This document shows positions 51,340 through 59,202 of a stretch of 64,000 nucleotides of DNA, piece after piece. Location of the stretch: assembly GCF_017599305.1 (NCBI RefSeq), contig NZ_JAGFWR010000032.1:1-64000 (forward strand). The letters run 5' to 3'. The notes beneath the pieces were generated by a model. That model saw only the letters and a program-made list of their open reading frames with translations, made no database searches and was not told the DNA's origin. Source of the stretch: Micromonospora antibiotica. GTDB taxonomy: Bacteria; Actinomycetota; Actinomycetes; Mycobacteriales; Micromonosporaceae. A program made the position numbers and the translations under genes. The number at the start of each line of letters is the position of its first letter. Within the stretch, counting starts at the first letter, position 1.

Positions 51340-51735
51340 ATGTTCGAGTATCACGGGTGGATCACCCTCCGCTCGACAGCCGAGGCGGTCGACGACGACC
51401 CACCCCTGCGCCTCGACGAGATCCAGGACCTGCTCGACGGCCTCACCGGCCACGGGCTGGTCGACCTACGCCCGGTCAACGGCGCGTACCACGTCCATCT
51501 CGGCGGGTTCCCCAACCACCGGGGCACGTTCGGTGCCGACATCCTCGACCTGTTCACCAGGATCGGTCAGCTCGCCCCCGGGTCCTACGGGCTGCTGTAC
51601 GTCCACGACGACGAGGACCCCGGGCACGAACTGGCCTTCCGGGTCTTCCGGCTGGCGCGCGCAACGGTCACCGAACACGCCGACCGTCTGCTGTCCCCGG
51701 TGATCCCCACCCTCGAAGACGAGGACCTCGGCTGA
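51340..51735 (+). CDS. Immunity protein 7 (Imm7) family
   Basis: A 131-residue protein opening MFEYHGWITLRSTAEAVDDD, the conserved start of the Imm7 family, with VNGAYHVHLGGFPNHRG and GLLYVHDDEDPG later. Members neutralise contact-dependent or polymorphic toxins. No toxin gene is visible within the window, so this is an orphan immunity gene, perhaps against toxins of neighbouring cells. Confidence 0.8.
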   Translation: MFEYHGWITLRSTAEAVDDDPPLRLDEIQDLLDGLTGHGLVDLRPVNGAYHVHLGGFPNHRGTFGADILDLFTRIGQLAPGSYGLLYVHDDEDPGHELAFRVFRLARATVTEHADRLLSPVIPTLEDEDLG

Positions 51736-51874
51736 CCATGGTGAGGCCCGCCCGCACCATGTGACACCGCCCGTCCACCCGTAGCCGTACGTCAGCACGG
51801 CGGGGAACACCGGGCAACGGGGAGCGGCCCGGGTGGCGGTGCGCGATGATGGGGCGTCCGGCCGGAGGATGTTG

Positions 51875-52411
51875 ATGGAGAAACCGACACTGTTCCTGAC
51901 CGTGGGCCTGCCCTGCACCGGGAAGACCACGGCCGCCCGGCGCATCGAGATCGAACGCAAAGCACTTCGGCTGACCAAGGACGAGTGGGTGAAGGCTCTC
52001 TACGGACCCGGGAATCCACCCCTGGCGGGAGCCGTGATCGAGGGAAGGCTCATCCAGATCGCGCTGCGCGCCCTCGAACTCAGCACCAACGTCGTGCTCG
52101 ACTACGGCCTGTGGGACCGCAACGAGCGCTCCGCCCTGCGCCATGCGGCGCTTGACGTCGGCGCGACGGTGGAACTGCACTACTTCGCTCTCAGCCCGTC
52201 CGAGCAGCGGAAACGACGTGACCAACGCCAGGCCGACGCACCGCACACGACGTGGCCCATGTCCGACGGGGAACTCGTCGAGTGGGCCGCCCGCTTCGAC
52301 GTCCCCACGCCGGGCGAGCTCGACGGCGGCGAACCCATCGACGACCCCCCGGCGGGCTTCCCGACCTGGTACGAGTGGCGCACCCACCGCTGGCCGCCCT
52401 CGGTTCACTGA
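51875..52411 (+). CDS. P-loop kinase of the AAA_33/zeta-like family
   Basis: A 178-residue protein with Walker A GLPCTGKTTAA at residues 8-18, then LTKDEWVKALYG, VVLDYGLWDRNERSAL and a lid segment with arginines (SEQRKRRDQRQ). This is the layout of small nucleoside or metabolite kinases and zeta-toxin-like proteins. GGAGG at 51864-51868 places the start at ATG 51875; the ATG at 51869 touches the ribosome site. The substrate is unknown. Confidence 0.8.
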   Translation: MEKPTLFLTVGLPCTGKTTAARRIEIERKALRLTKDEWVKALYGPGNPPLAGAVIEGRLIQIALRALELSTNVVLDYGLWDRNERSALRHAALDVGATVELHYFALSPSEQRKRRDQRQADAPHTTWPMSDGELVEWAARFDVPTPGELDGGEPIDDPPAGFPTWYEWRTHRWPPSVH

Positions 52412-52774
52412 CCCCCGCCGACCGGCCGTGCCGCAAGTACCCGAGCGGGTCGAAAGCCCACTGAGATCCGTCAATGTTGCCAGAGTGCATCCAGACGTGT
52501 TGGAATAGCTCATATCGCCGCAGCGCGGGGGCAACCGCACTGAGAACGGCCAGCACGGGAGCAGCACGGCATCGACAGCGCGCCGCCTCGACGGACGCTC
52601 GCACACCGCCTCGACGGGCCATCGCCGTGCTGACGGGCACCCTGCCGGGTGGGCACTCCCGCCCGCCACACGTATCCGCCGCCACGCGCCCCGACGGTCG
52701 ACACGCTCGACGCCTGCCCGGGGTCGCCTGACGGGCCTGCCAGCGCACCACAACCGGCGACGAGGTGAGAAGCG
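52412..52774. other. 363-base intergenic region
   Basis: No gene is seen. The open frames here lack motifs and start codons with ribosome sites. The stretch 52465-52520 is AT-richer and may hold the promoter of the membrane protein at 52775, whose GAGGTGAG lies about 8 bases before the ATG. Confidence 0.5.
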
Positions 52775-53350
52775 ATGAGTTCCCCAGAGAGTTCCGCGTG
52801 GTACCGGCACCGCCTGGTGTGGGTGGCGGTGATCCTGCTGGTGGTGTCGGTCGGCACTGTCGTGTTGGCCAACCGGAGCAGCACGGGGGCGCAGCCGGCG
52901 GATCTGCAGGCGCAGATCGTGGCCCGGATGCGTACCACGCTCGAAAAGGCGGATCCGGGGCAGCACCAGCATGCCGGGCACGACGCCCAGCAGGGTGCCA
53001 CCACGGAGAAGCCGCCGGTGATCTGCGGGGTCCGCGTCTACGGCTTCGAACCGGCCGGGGCCACCACGTTCACCGACGTCCAGAAGATCTACGGCTTCCA
53101 TCTGTGCGGCATCGCCGAGCAGAAGCGCCCCTGGGACGTGGCGGTCAAGCTGGCCGGCCCACTGATCATGGACATGTCCACCGATCCGCCGGGAATCCAG
53201 GTCGTCGAGGCGACCGCGGAGGTCAGGTTCGTCGACCGGCTCCGGGAGATGTTCCCGCCCGCGTACGCGACGATCGCGCAGCAGGAGGCGCTGGGTGCCT
53301 CGGAGATGGCCGACCTGCGCCGGAGGTACGACGCCGCAGCGAAGCTGTGA
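52775..53350 (+). CDS. Single-pass membrane protein with extracytoplasmic domain
   Basis: A 191-residue protein. One hydrophobic segment at residues 13-32 (RLVWVAVILLVVSVGTVVLA) is followed by a His-rich linker (GQHQHAGHDAQQG) and an outside domain with two cysteines (PVICGVRVYGFEP and FHLCGIAEQKRPW), probably disulfide-linked. No family is recognised. AT-rich sequence lies upstream. Confidence 0.7.
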   Translation: MSSPESSAWYRHRLVWVAVILLVVSVGTVVLANRSSTGAQPADLQAQIVARMRTTLEKADPGQHQHAGHDAQQGATTEKPPVICGVRVYGFEPAGATTFTDVQKIYGFHLCGIAEQKRPWDVAVKLAGPLIMDMSTDPPGIQVVEATAEVRFVDRLREMFPPAYATIAQQEALGASEMADLRRRYDAAAKL

Positions 53351-53387
53351 CCCGTCCGGCCGACAGGCCGGCACGCCCCGCCACGTG

Positions 53388-53495
53388 GTGACCGCGCCCG
53401 ACGGCCGACCCGGGGTCACCGTGCCGGGTGGCCGACGCACGGTTGCCGCCCCCGGTGGCCGGCCCGACACCACGCCGTCCGGCCGCCCGACCCGG
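53388..53495. repeat. Four degenerate 27-bp tandem repeats
   Basis: Units at 53388-53414, 53415-53441, 53442-53468 and 53469-53495 would translate as VTAPDGRPG, VTVPGGRRT, VAAPGGRPD and TTPSGRPTR. They lie between genes, with no gene start seen in front of them. They could be the decayed linker of a lost secreted protein or a non-coding minisatellite. The whole stretch 53351-53692 is otherwise without a gene. Confidence 0.55.
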
Positions 53496-53593
53496 ACCTG
53501 CGGTGACCTCGGGTCCACGGTCCGGCCGCCCGCCGGCGATCCGGCGATCTCGGACAGCTCGCTCCACATCCGACAGCTCGATCCAATCCGACT

Positions 53594-53617
53594 AAATATC
53601 GATCAACATTGATATTT
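53594..53617. promoter_or_regulatory. AT-rich inverted repeat upstream of the LPMO gene
   Basis: AAATATC (53594-53600) and GATATTT (53611-53617) form a 7-bp inverted repeat with a 10-base spacer, in the most AT-rich stretch of the region, 76 bases upstream of the LPMO start. It looks like an operator or promoter core. It does not resemble the CebR cellobiose-repressor site. Confidence 0.45.
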
Positions 53618-53692
53618 TGCGGCATGGGTGCAACAGTGGATTCGGGAGCATTCACCACTCGATGTCCCGTACCGACGAATGGAGGATGAACA

Positions 53693-54376
53693 GTGCGTTC
53701 ACACCAGTCCGACCGATCCGGCGGACGCCCCCGGTCAACCGTCCGCCGGTCCCTCCAGGCGCTCGCCCTGATGTTCGCCATGGTGGTCGGCACCCTGCCC
53801 CTGACCAGCCCCGCCCAGGCGCACGGGACGATCATCAACCCGGCGACCCGGGCGTACCAGTGCTGGCAGACCTGGGGCAGCCAGCACACCAACCCGGCCA
53901 TGCAGCAGCAGGACCCGATGTGCTGGCAGGCGTGGCAGGCCAACCCGGACACCATGTGGAACTGGATGAGCGCGTTGCGCGACGGCCTGGCCGGCCAGTA
54001 CCAGCCCAGCACCCCGGACGGGCAGCTGTGCAGCAACGCCCTGTCCCGGAACAACTCGCTGAACACGCCCGGGGCATGGAAGGCGACCACCGTCAGCCGC
54101 AACCTCACCGTCCAGATGTACGACCAGGCCAGCCACGGTGCTGACTTCTTCCGGGTCTACGTCACCAAGCAGGGGTTCAACCCGGCCACCCAGCGGGTCG
54201 GGTGGGGCAACCTGGACCTGATCACCACGACCGGGCGGTACGCGCCGGCACAGAACATCTCGTTCAACGTCTCGATCCCGTCGTCGCGCTCCGGAAGCCA
54301 CGTCCTGTTCTTCATCTGGAAGGCGTCGCACGCGGACCAGACCTACATGTGGTGCAGCGACGTCAAGATCGCCTGA
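53693..54376 (+). CDS. Secreted AA10 lytic polysaccharide monooxygenase
   Basis: A 227-residue precursor. A signal peptide ends AQA-HG, exposing His44 as the N-terminal copper ligand. His148 in ASHGADFF is the second ligand of the histidine brace. Four cysteines and several Trp residues (CWQTWG, MCWQAW, WCSDVK) are typical of the actinobacterial single-domain AA10 group. It oxidatively cleaves chitin or cellulose outside the cell. GGAGG precedes GTG 53693. There is no attached binding module; a separate CBM2 protein is encoded next door. Confidence 0.93.
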   Translation: MRSHQSDRSGGRPRSTVRRSLQALALMFAMVVGTLPLTSPAQAHGTIINPATRAYQCWQTWGSQHTNPAMQQQDPMCWQAWQANPDTMWNWMSALRDGLAGQYQPSTPDGQLCSNALSRNNSLNTPGAWKATTVSRNLTVQMYDQASHGADFFRVYVTKQGFNPATQRVGWGNLDLITTTGRYAPAQNISFNVSIPSSRSGSHVLFFIWKASHADQTYMWCSDVKIA

Positions 54377-54393
54377 TCGGCGACGCGGTACTC

Positions 54394-54423
54394 CCGGCCC
54401 AGGACGTCACCGTCCTGGGCCGG
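54394..54423 (+). terminator. 13-bp hairpin after the LPMO gene
   Basis: Arms 54394-54406 (ccggcccaggacg) and 54411-54423 are perfectly complementary with a tcac loop, 17 bases past the stop. Being symmetric, it can also end the convergent CBM2 transcript. Confidence 0.75.
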
Positions 54424-54553
54424 AGCCCGTCTCGGGGTCGTCCGGCGGCACCGCGTGACGCTGGTGGTGGCGGCGGGCCGCCGTCAACCGACGCTTCCCG
54501 ACACGCGGCCGACCGCCACGGCGGGGAACCGGCCCGGCCGGCGGGACTCCGCC

Positions 54554-55051
54554 TCAGGTGAGCGAACAGGGCGTCCCGTTGAGGGTGAACGAGGACGGGC
54601 TGCCGGTGCCACCGGTGTGCTCGGCCACGAACCCGATGGCGATCGAGCCCCCCGGCCCGAGGATGACGTGGTCGTCGAGCCCACGGGCCGTGACGGTGCC
54701 GCTGGACGGCGAGTACACCGCGTTCCAGTCGGTGGTGATGCGTTGCCCGGCCGGCAGCGGGAACGTCAGCCTCCAGGAGGTGATCGCGCTGGCACCGGTG
54801 TTGGTGATGGTGATGCTGCTCGTCAGGAAGGTGTCCCAGGTGTAGACCGAGTACCGCACGGTGCACGCCGCCCCGCTGGGCGGCGGACTGCCCGGCACCG
54901 CCGTACTGGGCGGCGGACTGCCCGGCACCGCCGTGCCGGGTGGTGGGGTCATGCTGGCGGGCACGGCGGTCGGGACGCTGACGCCACCCAGGGCGGTGGC
55001 CAGCGTCAGGGTCGCCGCAGCGGCACCGAGATGACTGCTCCTCAGTCTCAT
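54554..55051 (-). CDS. Secreted CBM2-type carbohydrate-binding protein
   Basis: A 165-residue precursor: signal peptide to about residue 30, a short proline/serine linker with an internal repeat (PPPSTAVPGSPPPSG), then one CBM2-like beta-sandwich of about 100 residues (CTVRYSVYTWDTFLTSSITITNTGASAITSWRLTFPLP, SSFTLNGTPC, with the terminal cysteine pair). There is no catalytic domain. It may help the neighbouring LPMO bind cellulose or chitin. GGGAGG precedes ATG 55051. Confidence 0.88.
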   Translation of the reverse strand: MRLRSSHLGAAAATLTLATALGGVSVPTAVPASMTPPPGTAVPGSPPPSTAVPGSPPPSGAACTVRYSVYTWDTFLTSSITITNTGASAITSWRLTFPLPAGQRITTDWNAVYSPSSGTVTARGLDDHVILGPGGSIAIGFVAEHTGGTGSPSSFTLNGTPCSLT

Positions 55052-55437
55052 GGCGGCTGTTCCTCCCGGGGGTCGGCGCAGGGCGGCGCGGCTGCACACG
55101 GGGCGTGAGCCGCCCCGATGACCGCCCGGCGCGCACCTCGCGAGCCCAACATTAATTCACCACTGTCGATTGTCAAAGGCGTCGCGCCGACCCCGCCGTC
55201 GACGGGCCGGACACCCTCAGGGGGCGGGCCACGGGATCGATCGCGGCATTGAGACGGGCGGTCGACCCTCCGAACGCATCGATGACTGTCTCTTTTGCCG
55301 GTCCTCGCGCCATCTGACGGCAGGCCCCGGGACGGTATTTCCCGGCGCATGGCCGACTCCTCAACTACGTCATCGCGCCGACACGACATCGAAACATGTC
55401 GTGATCGACGTCCCCCGCCGATGGGAGAAAACCTGTC
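55052..55437. other. 386-base divergent promoter region
   Basis: It separates the CBM2 gene (leftward) and a secreted-protein gene (rightward). It contains a good -35/-10 pair for the leftward gene at 55149-55176. No coding sequence is recognised. GGGAGA lies about 12 bases before the rightward ATG at 55438. Confidence 0.55.
55149..55176 (-). promoter_or_regulatory. Sigma-70-type promoter for the CBM2 gene
   Basis: On the minus strand TTGACA (55176-55171) and TAATGT (55154-55149) are separated by 16 bases, about 98 bases upstream of the CBM2 start. This is a close match to the vegetative promoter consensus, unusually AT-rich for this genome. Confidence 0.55.
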
Positions 55438-56466
55438 ATGGGCAAGGTAGGAAAGCGCGTCCGCCGCTCCACGCTGGCCGTACTCACGGGTGCGGCGCTG
55501 GCCGGGCTGCTGGCGGTCACCGCAGCCGCCGCGGCACCCGGCGAGGCACCGCAGGGCAAGGCCGCCGCGGCGGCCCGCACCGACGTCTACATGAAGGACG
55601 TCGCCGCCGACACCGGCGTCCAGCCGCACTCGTACGGCCCGTTGTGGGCCAGCCCCGACATCAAGGTCTGCCCGACCGCCGTGGAGTGTGCCGTCAGCCA
55701 GAACCCGATCGTCGGGGTCACCAACTATCTCTTCCTGAAGGTGCGCAACAACGGACCGTACGGCTCGGGCATCGACAACGGGGTGCTGCGGGTCTACCGG
55801 ACGACCCCGGGCGGCGGCGCCACCTGGCCGACGCACTGGACCCAGATCGGCGCGGTCAGCGTGCCCGTCTACCCCGGCGTCACCACGGTCACGATCCCGT
55901 GGACCGGGGTGCCCGGCCCGGGTCACTTCTGCCTGTTGGCGCGCTGGGTGTCACCCACCGACCCGATGACCTTCGAGGGTCCGAGCACGAGCGTCAACAC
56001 CCAGCACAACAACAACATCGTCTGGCGCAACGTCGACTCGGTCCGGCTCGTCGCTGGCGGACCGCGGGTCGTGCGGCCGTTCGCCATCGGCAACGTGACC
56101 ACCGCGGAGACCAAGAACGACCTGGTCTTCACCCAGCCGGCGGAGCAGGCCCGGGGCGCCCGGGTCTTCGTCGACCTCGGCCCGACCCTGTTCGAGCGGT
56201 GGCAGTCCACCGGAAAGGTCGGCACGGGCATCCGCCAGGTCGGCAAGACCGAATTGGAGATCGTCGAACCGACGAAGGCCAGCATCAGCGGGCTGGTGTT
56301 GAAGCCCGGTGAGCGCCTCGAGTTCTCGTTGGCCTTCTCGGCCGAGACCGCCCTGGCCAAGGAGACCGCGCTCAACGTGACCCAGTTCGGGCCGGACGCC
56401 GACGGCACCGCCCGCGCCGACCTCGGCGGGGTGCAGTACCTGCTGGCGGACGGGCAGCGGGGATAA
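55438..56466 (+). CDS. Secreted protein of unknown function
   Basis: A 342-residue precursor with a signal peptide (MGKVGKRVRRSTLAVLTGAALAGLLAV, cleavage near AAA-AP). The mature protein is beta-rich with asparagine/glycine turns (NYLFLKVRNNGPYGSGIDNGVLRVY, GPGHFCLLARWVSP, STSVNTQHNNNIVWRNVD), resembling the CARDB-type adhesion fold found in actinomycete surface proteins. No catalytic residues are evident. A 19-bp hairpin follows. Confidence 0.72.
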   Translation: MGKVGKRVRRSTLAVLTGAALAGLLAVTAAAAAPGEAPQGKAAAAARTDVYMKDVAADTGVQPHSYGPLWASPDIKVCPTAVECAVSQNPIVGVTNYLFLKVRNNGPYGSGIDNGVLRVYRTTPGGGATWPTHWTQIGAVSVPVYPGVTTVTIPWTGVPGPGHFCLLARWVSPTDPMTFEGPSTSVNTQHNNNIVWRNVDSVRLVAGGPRVVRPFAIGNVTTAETKNDLVFTQPAEQARGARVFVDLGPTLFERWQSTGKVGTGIRQVGKTELEIVEPTKASISGLVLKPGERLEFSLAFSAETALAKETALNVTQFGPDADGTARADLGGVQYLLADGQRG

Positions 56467-56485
56467 CCCGGATCGTCGCCACCTG

Positions 56486-56527
56486 CGACGGTGGGGCGTG
56501 GGCCATCCGGCCCACGCCCCACCGTCG
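56486..56527. terminator. 19-bp perfect hairpin between convergent genes
   Basis: Arms 56486-56504 and 56509-56527 are perfectly complementary with an atcc loop. It lies 20 bases past the secreted-protein stop and 67 bases past the end of the small partner gene on the other strand, serving both. Confidence 0.85.
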
Positions 56528-56593
56528 TCGGTCGGGGTCGGACACCGGACGCGCGGCACCGCCCGCGCCGCCCTCCGGGGAGCAGAGCGCCGG

Positions 56594-57067
56594 TCAGCGC
56601 AGACAGACCCAGGCGGTGGACAGGGCATACCCGACGGTACGCGCGCACAACTGGACCGGACCCGGCGGTGGGACGCCCAACGAGAAGAAGCCCATCGCGT
56701 CCACCGACGCCTCGTCGTAGGTGCCGGTGGCCGTGCGGGCGCTCACCCGTCCGCCACCGGACGGGGAGAGCTGCCCGACGATCCCGGCGTCACTCACCTC
56801 GATCTCCACCAGCACCGACCCGCTGCGGAAGGAGAGCGTCCGCGCGGACGCGGCAGACCGGGTCATGCCCACCAGTTCGGCGTCGACCGCCGAGTCGAAG
56901 GTCAGCTCGGCGACGGCCAGCTCCGCGTCAGCGGTACGCCAGGTGAACGCGGCCAACGCCGCGCTCAGGTAGGCCTCCGAGACCGGCCCCGTGTCCCACA
57001 GCGCCGCGCCCAGCTCCGTCGTCAGCGCGTCGTCATCGACCGGCGGCCACGGCTCCATCCGGCTCAC
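56594..57067 (-). CDS. Small protein of the CHAT/subtilase/sigma module, possible anti-sigma or protease substrate
   Basis: A 157-residue protein without membrane segments. The N-terminal third is helical (DDALTTELGAALWDTGPVSEAYLSAALAAFTWRTAD); the rest is beta-rich (AELAVAELTFDSAVDAELVG, SGSVLVEIEVSDAGIVGQLSP, ARTATGTYDEASVDAMGFF). No family is recognised. Its start (GTG 57067, or ATG 57058) overlaps the sigma gene stop by up to 35 bases, the classic place of a regulator of that sigma factor. It is inferred to bind the sigma factor or be cleaved by one of the two proteases. Confidence 0.65.
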   Translation of the reverse strand: MSRMEPWPPVDDDALTTELGAALWDTGPVSEAYLSAALAAFTWRTADAELAVAELTFDSAVDAELVGMTRSAASARTLSFRSGSVLVEIEVSDAGIVGQLSPSGGGRVSARTATGTYDEASVDAMGFFSLGVPPPGPVQLCARTVGYALSTAWVCLR

Positions 57068-57674
57068 CCCCGTTCGTACCGATGGCGGACGCTCCGAGAA
57101 ACTCGACGATCGCCGGACATTTCCGCAGCCTACGCAGACAGCGGGCCTGGGTGGGTCCGATACTGCCGATCGGAATGCCGAGCCGCTCGGCGACCTCCCG
57201 GTAGCTCATCGGCGGGTCGGTCGTCAGCAGTGCCAACAGTGCCTGGCAGCGCGGCGGGAGCTGCACGAAACCCTCGCGCAACGCCTGCCGCCGCTCCGCG
57301 CGCAGCAGCTCGTCGTCCGGGGCGGGCGCCATCGCCGCCAGCTCCCGGGAGAGCCCGTGATAGGTCTGCAACGACTGGTCGTACGGGTCGACGGGCTGGG
57401 CCCGACGGCTGAGGCGGGACAACCGGTAGCACTCGCGCCGGGCCGTGGTGGCCAGCCAGCCCGGCAACGCCTCGGGTTCGCGTACCCGGCCGAGCTGCTC
57501 CACCAGGCGGAGCCAGACGGTCTGGTTGACATCCGCCGCGTCGGCCCGGCTGAGGTCGTACGCCCGGATGACCGAGTAGACGACCGGGGTGTACCGGCGG
57601 ACCAGTTCGGCCCAGGCCGACTCGTCCCCACCGGCGGCGGCGGACAACAGGCTGGTCGCGCTGGCACCGGTCAC
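57033..57674 (-). CDS. Sigma-70-family (ECF-like) sigma factor of the CHAT module
   Basis: A 213-residue protein. Region 2 covers about residues 14-75 (SAWAELVRRYTPVVYSVIRAYDLSRADAADVNQTVWLRLVEQL) and region 4 about 135-190 (LPPRCQALLALLTTDPPMSYREVAERLGIPIGSIGPTQARCLRRL). GTG start. It lies 28 bases downstream of the subtilase gene and overlaps the following small gene. Sigma factors of this type recur beside CHAT proteins in actinomycetes, where they probably direct the module's own genes. The divergent TPR-CHAT gene is 1.5 kb away. Confidence 0.88.
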   Translation of the reverse strand: MTGASATSLLSAAAGGDESAWAELVRRYTPVVYSVIRAYDLSRADAADVNQTVWLRLVEQLGRVREPEALPGWLATTARRECYRLSRLSRRAQPVDPYDQSLQTYHGLSRELAAMAPAPDDELLRAERRQALREGFVQLPPRCQALLALLTTDPPMSYREVAERLGIPIGSIGPTQARCLRRLRKCPAIVEFLGASAIGTNGGEPDGAVAAGR

Positions 57675-57702
57675 CGGGCCACCGCCCGGGGCGTCACACG
57701 GC

Positions 57703-59016
57703 TCATCCGACGAGCACCCCGTAGTCGGGGTGCCACCGGGGGGCGGCGAGCAGGGTCGTACGCGCCTGGTCCGCGCTGAGGCCCCCGGCGGTCATCAGGG
57801 CGGCGAGCCGCCCGGAGACGTGTGCGGTGGCGAACGAGGTGCCGGCCCAGACGGCGAACCCGTGGAACTGGCGTACCGGCCGCCCGGGTAGCGGCAGCTG
57901 CCCCTCGACGTAGGTGCTGTGGCGCTCGCCGAGGGCGCAGGCGTCCACCCAGGGGCCGAAGCAGCTGTCGACCGCCGGCACCAGACCGCCGGACGTCTGG
58001 GCGACCGCCGCGACCGCCAGCACCCGGTCCAGGGCGGCAGGCCAGAGCGGACGACTGGTGCCCGCGTTGCCGGCCGCCGCGACCACGGCGCTCGTCGTCG
58101 GCAGCGCGGCCAACGCGTTGGCCAGTGGCAGCGACGGCTGGTCGTCCAGGGTGTAGCCACCCAGGGAGAGGTTGAACACGGACACCTGCGGCGCGAGCCG
58201 GCTCAGGGCGGCCACCACGCTCGCCTCGTCCCCCACCCCGGTCGGGTCCAGGGCCTGCTCCGGGTCGACGCGTACCCCCGGCGCGGCCTGCCGGACCACC
58301 CCCGCGACGAAGGTGCCGTGCCCGCCCTGCGGAGCGAGCACGTCGGTGTGGACGTAGAGCGGATCCTCGTCGTCGGGCTGCGGCAGGTACGTGCCGCCGA
58401 GCCACTGCGGGTGACACGCGCCGGCCAGCTGCCAGATCCCGGTGTCGCAGATCCCGACGGTGACGCCTGCCCCCTCACCGAGCCGGGTCGGGTCGGGCGG
58501 CGGCAGCGCCGCCGCCGGGCGGGGCGGCGTGCCCGGGTTGCCCATGATGTTGCCCAGGCCGAGCAGCACGTGATGCGGCTGCACCGCCGGCACCGGTTGA
58601 CCGGGCCACTGCTGGGGGTCGCGTAGTTTCCCCACGACGCCGGGGATGTCGGTCTCCCGGTCGAACAACAGCCGGGTGACACCGGCGAAGCCGGTGCCGA
58701 CGGTCACCGGATAGTCGTGGGCACGCAACCAGGTGGTGACCCGTTTGGCGTCGGCGGCGGCGGCGAGCAGTTGCCGGGGCCGGTAGAGGATCTCCCGCCC
58801 CGGCACGGTGTACCGACGCACATTCTGGTCGGCGGCCAGCGCCGCTTCGAACGCCTTCTGGTAGGCGTTGGCGTCCGCGTCGCCAGCGACCGCCGGGGCG
58901 GGGCGCGGCACGACGCCGAGCGGTGCCGCCACGGCCAGCGCGGACAGCGCCAGGACCCGCCGTCGGGACAGCCGGCCGGCCGGACCCGGCACGGTGGGGT
59001 GGTCGGACGGCGGCAC
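57703..59016 (-). CDS. S8 subtilisin-like serine protease, probably exported
   Basis: A 437-residue protein. The N-terminus RLSRRRVLALSALAVAAPLGVV is a twin-arginine-like signal (RR followed by a hydrophobic stretch). A prodomain-like stretch of about 140 residues precedes the catalytic domain, whose triad is Asp191 (ICDTGIW), His233 (GGHGTFVAG) and Ser394 (GTSFATAHVSG). There is an AAAGNAG oxyanion motif. It starts with GTG 59016, preceded by GGAGG. It is the first gene of the three-gene operon with the sigma and small-protein genes, facing the TPR-CHAT gene. Confidence 0.93.
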   Translation of the reverse strand: MPPSDHPTVPGPAGRLSRRRVLALSALAVAAPLGVVPRPAPAVAGDADANAYQKAFEAALAADQNVRRYTVPGREILYRPRQLLAAAADAKRVTTWLRAHDYPVTVGTGFAGVTRLLFDRETDIPGVVGKLRDPQQWPGQPVPAVQPHHVLLGLGNIMGNPGTPPRPAAALPPPDPTRLGEGAGVTVGICDTGIWQLAGACHPQWLGGTYLPQPDDEDPLYVHTDVLAPQGGHGTFVAGVVRQAAPGVRVDPEQALDPTGVGDEASVVAALSRLAPQVSVFNLSLGGYTLDDQPSLPLANALAALPTTSAVVAAAGNAGTSRPLWPAALDRVLAVAAVAQTSGGLVPAVDSCFGPWVDACALGERHSTYVEGQLPLPGRPVRQFHGFAVWAGTSFATAHVSGRLAALMTAGGLSADQARTTLLAAPRWHPDYGVLVG

Positions 59017-59081
59017 GGATCCTCCATGCTCGTGAGAGAAGCGCGCCCACCGATGGTGGACGCGGCGAATTCCCCGACCGC

Positions 59082-59111
59082 CAATTATTCCGGACCATCG
59101 CCGGTTGTCAA
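59082..59111 (-). promoter_or_regulatory. Sigma-70-type promoter for the subtilase operon
   Basis: On the minus strand TTGACA (59111-59106) and TAATTG (59087-59082) are 18 bases apart, about 66 bases upstream of the subtilase start. It lies in the 186-base AT-rich region shared with the divergent TPR-CHAT gene. Confidence 0.5.
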
Positions 59112-59202
59112 TTGTGAAACCAAGCAGGACACCCATTGACGAAATTCCCGCGACGGATTCTCGACGTTGACTCGCGGCTGTCCGTCGTGGACTCTCTAGG
59201 GC

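Noticed and set aside
54887..54945. Tandem repeat suspected as a mobile-element or CRISPR-like repeat
   Set aside because: It is the Pro/Ser linker of the CBM2 protein, two copies of a 27-bp in-frame unit.
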